Shown here piece after piece: positions 1 to 7,618 of a DNA stretch of 8,538 nucleotides. The notes under the pieces are model-generated. The model did not search any database. It was not told the DNA's origin and saw only the letters and a list, made by a program, of their open reading frames with translations. The position numbers and the translations under genes were made by a program. The DNA is from Gemmatimonadaceae bacterium (GTDB taxonomy: Bacteria; Gemmatimonadota; Gemmatimonadetes; Gemmatimonadales; Gemmatimonadaceae): NCBI GenBank assembly GCA_013361745.1, contig JABFXM010000070.1:1-8538 (forward strand). The letters are read 5' to 3'. How positions within the stretch are numbered: the stretch's first letter is position 1; each line of letters opens with the position of its first letter.

Positions 1-965
1 TCGGCGAGCGCGATGAGCGCACGCTCGTGCGCGAGCACGGAGTCCATCCCGATCCCCTCGAGGAACTCCACCGCGGCGCCGAGTCCGACCGCGTCGGCGA
101 CGTTGGGCGTTCCCGCCTCGAACTTGTGCGGCAGGACGTTCCAGCTCGTCTCCTCGTCCCCGACGACCTCGATCATGTCGCCCCCCATCTGATAGGGCGG
201 CATCGCCTCGAGGATCGCGCGGTTGCCGAGCAGCGCCCCGATCCCCATCGGGCCGCACATCTTGTGGCCGCTGAAGGCGTAGAAGTCGACGCCGAGGCTG
301 TCGAAGGCGATGGGGATGTGCGGCGCACCCTGCGCCCCGTCGCAGACGACCAGCGCGTCGCTCCGCTCGCGCACGAGCCGCGCGATCTCCCGCACCGGGT
401 TCACCGTCCCCAGCGCGTTCGAGACGTGCGGGAAGGCGACGACGCGCGTGCGCGGGCCGAGCATCGCGCCCAGCGCGTCGAGATCGACGCGGCCGTCGAT
501 CGTGAGCGGCGCGATCCGGAACCGCGCCCCCTTCTCCCGCGCCAGCTGCTGCCAGGGGACGAAGTTGGCGTGGTGGTCCATCGCCGTGACGACGATCTCG
601 TCGCCCGACGTCACCGCCACGCGTCCCCACGCGGTCGCGACGAGGTTGAGCGACTCGGTCGTGCCGCGCGTGAAGATCAGGCAGTCCGCGTCGGCGAGCC
701 CGACGAAGCGCGCCACCTTCGCCCGCGCCTCGTGATAGCGATCCGTCGCCCGCACGCTCAGCGCGTACGCACCACGGTGCGGGTTCGCGTTGTCACGCTC
801 GTAGTACGCGCGCATCGCGTCGAGCACCACGCGCGGCTTCTGCGTCGTCGCCGCGGAGTCGAGGTAGTGCAGCGCCGGGTTCGCCGCGAGGAGAGGGAAC
901 TCCGCGCGCAGCGAGCGCGGCGTGAACGGCCGCGCCTCCTCTCTCGTCCCGACTCGTGTGCTCAC
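1..965 (-). CDS. sufS: SufS-type cysteine desulfurase, 3' end cut by the window
   Basis: PLP-dependent cysteine desulfurase that takes sulfur from L-cysteine as an enzyme persulfide and passes it to SufU for Fe-S cluster assembly. About 321 codons are visible. The N-terminal part contains the family stretch DSAATTQKP (from about residue 36), then TRGTTESLN, MDHHAN and the cofactor region CDGAQ. SGHKMCGP carries the Schiff-base lysine at K235, and FEAGTPN follows further on. The start is GTG at 965: its GTGA overlaps the stop of the Rieske gene, and a good Shine-Dalgarno (GGAGG, complement of 971-975) lies 5 bases upstream. There is no ATG near the N terminus. The catalytic cysteine of the family lies in the C-terminal part and falls outside the window, so it cannot be checked. 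Group II (SufS-like) rather than IscS-like assignment rests on motifs and on the neighbouring sufU. Confidence 0.95.
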   Translation of the reverse strand, partial: MSTRVGTREEARPFTPRSLRAEFPLLAANPALHYLDSAATTQKPRVVLDAMRAYYERDNANPHRGAYALSVRATDRYHEARAKVARFVGLADADCLIFTRGTTESLNLVATAWGRVAVTSGDEIVVTAMDHHANFVPWQQLAREKGARFRIAPLTIDGRVDLDALGAMLGPRTRVVAFPHVSNALGTVNPVREIARLVRERSDALVVCDGAQGAPHIPIAFDSLGVDFYAFSGHKMCGPMGIGALLGNRAILEAMPPYQMGGDMIEVVGDEETSWNVLPHKFEAGTPNVADAVGLGAAVEFLEGIGMDSVLAHERALIALA

Positions 966-1300
966 GGCAGCCTCCCGCCCACGTACACCTCGCCGTCCTC
1001 GACTCGAACTTCGTAGCGCGGCAGCGGCTCCTCCGCGGGTCCGCGCTTCACCGCGCCCGTGCGGTAATCGAAGCGCGCGCCGTGCCAGACGCACTCGATC
1101 GTCCCGTCCGCGCACAGCTCCCCCGCCGAGAGGGCGAACCCCTGGTGCGGGCACTCATCCGACACCGCGCGCAGCTCACCGCTCGTGTTCACCAGACACA
1201 CCCGCTCGCCCCCCGGCGTGACGACGCCGAGCATCGTCCCCTCCTCGACGTCGCGCACCGCCGCGACGCGGACGAAGCCGGCGGGCGCGGTGTCCGTCAT
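962..1300 (-). CDS. Rieske [2Fe-2S] ferredoxin-like protein in the suf operon
   Basis: Small soluble protein of 112 residues carrying a Rieske [2Fe-2S] site. The two ligand pairs are seen as C50-P-H52 in ECPHQG and C70-V-W-H73 in ECVWHG, giving the Cys-x-His ... Cys-x2-His pattern. No signal peptide or membrane segment is visible, so it is probably a cytoplasmic electron carrier like the ferredoxin subunits of aromatic-ring dioxygenases. No oxygenase component lies nearby. It overlaps sufU by ATGA and sufS by GTGA, so it is translated as part of the suf operon. I infer a redox role in cluster assembly, for example supplying electrons to the scaffold or reducing persulfide. Rieske genes are known beside suf genes in Actinobacteria, but the role here is not shown by sequence. 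Confidence 0.92.
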   Translation of the reverse strand: MTDTAPAGFVRVAAVRDVEEGTMLGVVTPGGERVCLVNTSGELRAVSDECPHQGFALSAGELCADGTIECVWHGARFDYRTGAVKRGPAEEPLPRYEVRVEDGEVYVGGRLP

Positions 1301-1758
1301 TCGGTGCTCACCGTCGCCGCTTCGGCGGGTCCCTCGTTGAGCGCGGCATGCATGGCGTGCCAGCCAAGGCTGGCGCATTTCACACGCGCCGGGAAGCGCG
1401 CCACGCCGGCGAGCGCGACGAGCTTGCCTAACGCCGAACGCGATTCCTCGTCCACCGGCTTCCCCGTCACGAGGTCGTGAAAGCGCCCGAACAGCTGCTC
1501 CGCCTCGGCGCGCGTCTTCCCCTTGACCATCGTCGTCATCAGCGACGCCGACGCCTGCGAGATCGCGCACCCCTTGCCGACGAACCGCACCTCGGCGACG
1601 CGATCGCCGTCGAGCGCCAGCCAGACCCGGACCGTGTCGCCGCACATCGGGTTGCGCCCGTCGGCGACGCGATCGACCGTCGGTGGCTCCCCATAGTTTC
1701 GCGGCGAGCGGCTGTGGTCGAGGATCAGGCTCTGATAGAGATCGCCGAGGTCGGGCAT
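1297..1758 (-). CDS. sufU: SufU, zinc-binding sulfur-acceptor protein for SufS
   Basis: 153 residues. SufU proteins accept persulfide sulfur from SufS and relay it to the SufBCD scaffold. The three conserved cysteines and the aspartate are present: C39 and D41 in NPMCGD, C64 in GKGCAIS, and C128 in RVKCASL. These are the expected zinc ligands. The C64-C128 distance includes the insertion that separates SufU from IscU, and the IscU-type LPPVK motif is absent. FPARVKC matches the SufU signature. ATG at 1758 is chosen because MPDLGDLYQSLILDH aligns with the family N terminus; the open frame continues upstream but overlaps sufD. Ribosome binding is weak (GAGAG). The gene lies 32 bases after sufD and its stop overlaps the Rieske start. 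L110 is encoded by TTA within the octamer CGTTAGGC. Confidence 0.95.
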   Translation of the reverse strand: MPDLGDLYQSLILDHSRSPRNYGEPPTVDRVADGRNPMCGDTVRVWLALDGDRVAEVRFVGKGCAISQASASLMTTMVKGKTRAEAEQLFGRFHDLVTGKPVDEESRSALGKLVALAGVARFPARVKCASLGWHAMHAALNEGPAEAATVSTE

Positions 1759-1790
1759 GTCGCTCTCGCTCGCGCGGCGCGCGTCGCTCG

Positions 1791-3100
1791 CTACGCGGCG
1801 GCGTTCGCGCCGGTGAATCGCGCCAGCGTCAGCTCCTCGAGGCTCGCGCGCACCGGCTCGAGCTCGATCTGCTCCAGCACGTCGGCGGCGAAGGCGTACG
1901 TCAGGAGCTGCCGCGCTCGCAGCGCGCTCACCCCGCGGCTCTTCATGTAGAAGAGCGAGGTGTTGTCGATGCGCCCGACCGTCGCACCGTGCGTGCACTT
2001 CACGTCGTCGGCGAAGATCTCGAGCTGCGGCTTCGTGTCGATCACCGCGCGCGGCGAGAGGAGCAGGGTGTGGTTCTCCTGCTTCCCGTCCGTCTTCTGC
2101 GCCTCGGGGTGGACGTACACCTTCCCGTTGAAGACGCCGTGCGCCGTGTCGTCGAGCACCCCGCGGTAGACCTCGCGGCTGTAGCAGTTCTCCTTCTGGT
2201 GCTCGATGCGTGTCTGGTGATCGACGTGCTGCGTCCCGTCGGCCATGTAGAGGCCGTTCAGCGTCGCGCCGCACCCCTCGCCGCCGAGGATCGTCCAGAC
2301 GTTCGTGCGCGAGAGGGCGGCGCCCGTCGCGAAGGAAAAGGAGACGAAGTGCGAGTCGCGCCCCTGCCGCGCGTCGATCGTCCCGACGTGATACGCGCGC
2401 GGGCTCTCGCGCTGGATCTTCAGGTGCGTGACGCTCGCGCCGTCGGCGAGGGAGACCTCGGTGACGGCGTTGGTGAAGTACACCGCCTCGCCCGTCGCCA
2501 CGTAGCTCTCGAGCACCGTCGCCTTCGAGTTGCGCTCGGCGACGATCAGCACCCGCGGGTGTGACGCGCCCTTCGCCGCGGCGGCGTCGGCGATGAAGAG
2601 CAGGTGGATCGGCGCCGTCGCGACCGCGTCCTTCCCGAGATGGATCACCGCGCCGTCGGCGAAGAGGGCCGTGTTCAGCGCGATGAAGGCGTTCTGCTCG
2701 ACGTCGCAGATGGAGCCGAGGGCGTCGCGGAGAACGTCGTCCATCTCCTCGCGCGCCTGCTCGAGCGGCATGACGCGCACGCCGGCGCTCGCGAGGCCGG
2801 CGGTGGAGAGCTCGCCGTCGTAGCGCCCGTTGACGAAGACGAGCGTCGTCCAGCCGTCCTGGCCGAAGGTGTACGGCGCGATCGACGCGCGCGTGACCTC
2901 GCCGCCCGGCTCGCTGATCGCGCGGACGTCCAGCTCGGCGATGGGCGCGGCGCTCGTGTACTTCCAGTCCTCGTCGCGCGTGGTCGGGAAGCCGACCGCG
3001 GCGAAGCGCTCCGCGCCGCGCGCCCGGAGGTCGCGCAGCCAGCGCGGCTCGCCGTCGCGCTCCGTGGCCGCCCGGACGTCGTCGAGGAAGGCGGTCGTGG

Positions 3101-3104
<4 letters not shown>
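1791..3104 (-). CDS. sufD: SufD, Fe-S scaffold subunit
   Basis: 437 residues, SufB/SufD family. SufD partners SufB and the SufC ATPase in the SufBC2D complex where clusters are built. The N terminus contains PTTRDEDWKYTS, typical of SufD. The C-terminal core region has DDVKCTHGATVG with C370 and H372; H372 corresponds to the histidine (H360 in E. coli) implicated in de novo cluster assembly. It is followed by LFYMKSRG. The start is GTG at 3104, whose GTGA overlaps the sufC stop (TGA, 3103-3101). A Shine-Dalgarno-like AGGGAG lies 7 bases upstream inside sufC, so sufC and sufD are probably translationally coupled. Length is close to the family norm and no disruption is seen. Confidence 0.95.
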
Positions 3105-3859
<755 letters not shown>

Positions 3860-3880
3860 TCGTGGTTCGTCGTGGTGCGG

Positions 3881-3965
3881 GCTGGAGGCAGGAAGCTGAA
3901 AGCTGTGAGCGACTGCGTCGACTGCAGTTGCCGTCGTTGCTACCAGCCTCCTGCTTTCAGCCTCC
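3881..3965. repeat. Inverted repeat of 7-base units in the sufB-sufC gap
   Basis: Two arms, about 3884-3910 and 3943-3965, each made of degenerate 7-base units of the form GRARGCW. The plus strand reads GGAGGCA (3884), GGAAGCT (3891), GAAAGCT (3898), with a weaker GTGAGCG (3905). The minus strand from 3965 reads GGAGGCT, GAAAGCA, GGAGGCT. The arms can pair in more than one register: GCTGAAAGC (3895-3903) is perfectly complementary to 3953-3961, and 3881-3899 against 3943-3961 matches at 15 of 19 positions. It lies between sufB and sufC in a gap otherwise lacking genes. It could form an mRNA stem that sets the sufB to sufCD ratio, or be a dispersed intergenic repeat. The sequence alone does not decide. 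Confidence 0.75.
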
Positions 3966-4009
3966 GGCGGAGTGATGCGAGAATGGTCGAGAACTCGGAG
4001 CAGCGAGAG

Positions 4010-5446
<1,437 letters not shown>

Positions 5447-5455
5447 TGGACTCCT

Positions 5456-5494
5456 TGCTCGGCTCGGGACTGCTCGTCTAACTGATTGCTCGTC
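5456..5494 (-). repeat. Three-unit short direct repeat in the sufB leader
   Basis: On the minus strand GACGAGCA occurs at 5494-5487 and 5478-5471, and CCGAGCA follows with GCCGAGCA at 5463-5456, giving spacings of 16 and 15 bases. The last unit runs directly into the sufB Shine-Dalgarno AAGGAG. The spacing of about one and a half helical turns and the position between a possible promoter and the ribosome site would suit a regulator site or a leader RNA element. It is short and could be chance. Confidence 0.4.
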
Positions 5495-5551
5495 TTGCGG
5501 TTGCGGCGCCAGTATCGCTCGCGCGCGGCGCTGCGGCCACCAACGCCTATA

Positions 5552-5579
5552 AAACTAGTCCCTTTTCCCCGGATTTCAA
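5552..5579 (-). promoter_or_regulatory. Possible sigma-70-like promoter for the suf operon
   Basis: This AT-rich patch stands out in a GC-rich intergenic region. Reading the minus strand, TTGAAA (complement of 5574-5579) could be the -35, followed by a 16-base spacer and TAGTTT (complement of 5552-5557) as -10. This would give a leader of roughly 100 bases to sufB. The -10 match is only moderate. TATAAA at 5548-5553 on the plus strand has no convincing -35, so I prefer the sufB direction. Confidence 0.35.
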
Positions 5580-5590
5580 CGAAACGTCGT

Positions 5591-5638
5591 CCACAGTGGT
5601 TCCACCTTTGCTCACCTTTGTGACCGCCACCGCTGTGG
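5591..5638. promoter_or_regulatory. Direct and inverted repeats upstream of the first FHA gene
   Basis: CACCTTTG occurs twice, in the 10-base units 5601-5610 and 5611-5620, one helical turn apart. The pair is flanked by CCACAG (5591-5596) and its complement CTGTGG (5633-5638). This cluster sits 75-120 bases before the FHA gene start and could be a protein-binding site for that gene or the divergent suf operon. The rest of the 5447-5712 intergenic region, about 266 bases, shows no gene; a short GCGCG/CGCGC hairpin lies near 5670-5685. Confidence 0.3.
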
Positions 5639-5712
5639 GGGCGTCCCTCCCGTGGCGATCATCGAGCTCTGGCGCGCTTCGCGCGTCCATCGCGAGCGTC
5701 CCGCACCACCAC

Positions 5713-6504
5713 ATGCCCTACCTCGAGTACGATCACACGACGCGCGCCCTCGGCCCCGGCGTCCTCTCCATCGGGAGCGGCACCGAGGCCTCCTGGCGCA
5801 TCGTCGGCCGTGATCTGATGCCGCTCCACGCCATCATCACGCTGCAGAAGGACGGGCGCGCCCACGTGGAGCCGGGCACCCCCGCGGCGGCGATCCACGT
5901 CAACGGCGTCGAGCTGGCCGAGGGGCGCGCCTTCCTCAACTTTGGCGACGTCCTCCAGATCGGCACAGCGCGCTTCAACTACCGGCAGTTCGCGACCGAC
6001 GAGAACACCGGCCAGCGCCCGGGCTACCTGCACGATACTCGCCGTGGCCGCGTCTACACCCTCGGCGACGTCACCGAGATCGGGCGCGACGTGAAGTGCG
6101 CGGTGAACCTCCAGGAGCCCGAGGTCTCGCGCATCCACGCCGAGATCCTCCGCCGCCCCGAGGGCGGCTTCGCCGCGAAGCCGGTCGGGAGCGCCTACAC
6201 CCTCGTCAACATGCACCGCCTCGGCTCGACGACGCCGCTGCGCGAGGGCGACGAGGTGACGATCGGGCGCACGGTCTTCCGCTTCACCATGGAGCCGCCC
6301 TCATCGCTCGTCGCGATCGGTGCCGCTCCCGGCTCCGCCGCCGTCGACAAGCGCGCGGCGAAGATGCAGACGATGTTCGTCGGCACCGTTCAGGCGCGCG
6401 ACATCATCCGCAAGAGCGAGCAGCGGAAGTACGGCCTCGTCATCGCGATCGTCGGCGTGATCGTCCTCGCGGCGATCGTCCTGCTGCAGCGGATGGGACA
6501 CTAG
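5713..6504 (+). CDS. Double-FHA-domain protein with C-terminal membrane anchor
   Basis: 263 residues. FHA domains bind phosphothreonine peptides in serine/threonine kinase signalling. FHA1, about residues 1-90, has a degenerate site: GSG replaces the usual GR at 21-23 and L38 precedes H39 where the Ser-x-x-His motif is expected; N64-G65 is kept. FHA2, about 113-190, has the full set: R125 in IGRD, S139 and H142 in VSRIH, and N166. A linker with basic residues leads to a hydrophobic segment G241-L258 and a five-residue tail, so the FHA domains probably face the cytoplasm, tail-anchored to the inner membrane. ATG at 5713 is chosen because MPYLE aligns with MPVLE of the convergent paralogue; an in-frame GTG at 5596 would add 39 residues with poorer codon bias. 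No Shine-Dalgarno is evident. No kinase or phosphatase gene is visible nearby, so the partner is unknown. Confidence 0.85.
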   Translation: MPYLEYDHTTRALGPGVLSIGSGTEASWRIVGRDLMPLHAIITLQKDGRAHVEPGTPAAAIHVNGVELAEGRAFLNFGDVLQIGTARFNYRQFATDENTGQRPGYLHDTRRGRVYTLGDVTEIGRDVKCAVNLQEPEVSRIHAEILRRPEGGFAAKPVGSAYTLVNMHRLGSTTPLREGDEVTIGRTVFRFTMEPPSSLVAIGAAPGSAAVDKRAAKMQTMFVGTVQARDIIRKSEQRKYGLVIAIVGVIVLAAIVLLQRMGH

Positions 6505-6578
6505 GGGTTGCCGGTTGTCAGTGACCAGTTGCCGGTGAAGGCCTCACCGACAACTGACAACCGGCAACTGGCGACCCC
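6504..6578. repeat. Long hairpin of 7-base units between convergent FHA genes
   Basis: Left arm 6504-6538 and right arm 6544-6578 are imperfect inverted repeats of 35 bases around the loop AGGCC. By hand 27 of 35 positions pair, and three of the mismatches are G-U in plus-strand RNA. Each arm divides into exactly five 7-base units of approximate form CAACYGR, for example CAACCGG and CAACTGG. The structure fills the whole gap, from the stop codon of one FHA gene to the stop codon of the other, so it probably works as a two-way transcription end. Neither arm is followed by a T-run, so it is not a textbook intrinsic terminator. Confidence 0.85.
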
Positions 6579-7364
6579 TTATCGCATCACGAAGTACGCA
6601 ACCGCCGCGATCACGATGATCGCGACGACGATGATCCCCCACGGGATTCCGCGTCGCACGCGCGGGCCTTCGCCGGTGTCGATCACGCCCGCGCTCACCG
6701 TGGGGCGGCGGCTCCAGTCCTCTTCGGCAGGCACCGGGCCCTGGCTGACCTTCACGCCGGGGGGAAGGTTGCCGCGCACGAAGAGCAGCGTCGTCTGGCC
6801 GATCTCGATCTTGTCTCCCGACTCGAGCACCCGCGGCGCCGCGACGCCGTGGCCATTGACCAGCGTGCCGGCGGAGCCCATCGAGTAGAGGACGTGCGCG
6901 CCCGCCTCGGTGCGGACGTCGGCATGGAAGCGCGAGACCTGCGGGTCGCGCACGACGACGATGCTTCCCGCGTCGCGGCCGATCGAGACCGAGCGGCGGG
7001 CGAGGGGAAAGGCCATCCGCGCCCGCTCGTCCACGAGATACGCCGGACTGTTGTCCGCGTTCGTGGCCGGACGCAACGAGCTCGCGTCCTTCGCGTAGAC
7101 GAAGCGCGCCGTTCCCGCGGCGATGGTGTCGCCGTCGGCGAGCGGGAGGGGACGCACCCCGAGCTGCCGCCCGTTCACGAGTACGACGTTCTGCGTCGAG
7201 CACGACTTCACCGTCGCCTGGCCGTCGTCGCCTAACGCTACGGTGAAGTGGCGCGCCGCGAGATCGGCGCCGCCGAGCCGCCAGGTGGCGTTCGCGCCGC
7301 TCCCGACCACCGTCTCACCGTCGTTCAGCTCGCGAATCGTCCCACCCGTCTCGAGCACCGGCAT
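6579..7364 (-). CDS. Double-FHA-domain protein with C-terminal membrane anchor, paralogue
   Basis: 261 residues, same layout as the convergent neighbour at 5713-6504 and aligned with it along nearly the full length. H39 and N64-G65 are at identical positions, and both share GSG, A-[ST]-W-R, GTARF-x-Y, IGRD and a VSR-x-H block. FHA1 again lacks the phospho-binding pair: GSG at 21-23 and AARH at 36-39. FHA2 has R130 in IGRD, S144 and H147 in VSRFH, and N170. A linker of about 40 residues rich in Pro, Gly and Arg leads to a hydrophobic segment at about W242-M260 ending in Arg, so a tail anchor is likely. ATG at 7364 has AAGGAG (complement of 7374-7379) 9 bases upstream. L44 is a TTA codon in an octamer copy. 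Function is unknown beyond probable phosphopeptide reading. Confidence 0.88.
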   Translation of the reverse strand: MPVLETGGTIRELNDGETVVGSGANATWRLGGADLAARHFTVALGDDGQATVKSCSTQNVVLVNGRQLGVRPLPLADGDTIAAGTARFVYAKDASSLRPATNADNSPAYLVDERARMAFPLARRSVSIGRDAGSIVVVRDPQVSRFHADVRTEAGAHVLYSMGSAGTLVNGHGVAAPRVLESGDKIEIGQTTLLFVRGNLPPGVKVSQGPVPAEEDWSRRPTVSAGVIDTGEGPRVRRGIPWGIIVVAIIVIAAVAYFVMR

Positions 7365-7401
7365 CGTTCGAATCTCCTTTCAGTTGCCCATGCATACACC
7401 G

Positions 7402-7465
7402 GAACCGCTCCGGGGCCCGCGGGGCGGCGGTTCGGAGGAGCACGCCCCGGGCCGCGGGCGCGGCC
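7402..7465. other. GC-rich palindromic stretch in a divergent intergenic region
   Basis: GAACCGC (7402-7408) pairs with GCGGTTC (7427-7433), and the sequences inside and after it are nearly pure G and C with several overlapping palindromes such as CCCCGGG and CCGCGG. It lies between the divergent FHA and lipoprotein genes. It might be a leader hairpin of the FHA gene or simply compositional. The rest of 7365-7618 shows no gene. Confidence 0.35.
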
Positions 7466-7504
7466 GGATCGCTTCCCCCGTCGCGGCCGCCACGCGTATG
7501 CTAC

Positions 7505-7532
7505 GTGACAGGGACCACGATCGTCATGTTAT
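7505..7532 (+). promoter_or_regulatory. Plausible sigma-70-like promoter for the lipoprotein gene
   Basis: GTGACA at 7505-7510 (five of six to TTGACA), a 16-base spacer, then TGTTAT at 7527-7532 (four of six to TATAAT). It points toward the gene starting at 7619 and would leave an untranslated leader of about 80 bases. It is the most AT-rich spot of this intergenic region. Confidence 0.4.
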
Positions 7533-7618
7533 CCTGTAGCGGGAAGATCGCCGCCGCAGCCGCATCTGCAAAGGGGACGCACGTACTCGCGCGTCGCCAC
7601 CCATCCGTCGCCTCACCG

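Noticed and set aside
27..1016. 329-codon plus-strand open frame opposite sufS
   Set aside because: It is a shadow of the SufS reading frame, rich in Arg, Val and His with no recognisable domain.
1759..2274. Upstream extension of the sufU frame into sufD
   Set aside because: The extension is antisense-free but out of frame within sufD, which is intact. The SufU family N terminus starts at ATG 1758.
5548..5553. TATAAA as a plus-strand -10 box for the FHA gene
   Set aside because: The bases 16-18 upstream are GC-rich with no resemblance to a -35, and the gene start is about 160 bases away.
5596..5712. Upstream GTG start that would extend the first FHA protein by 39 residues
   Set aside because: Codon third positions are mixed there, repeats that look regulatory occupy it, and the paralogue begins at the residue matching ATG 5713.
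6504..6578. Reading the heptad repeats as a small CRISPR array
   Set aside because: Units are 7 bases with no spacers and are arranged as an inverted pair, so they do not fit CRISPR repeats.
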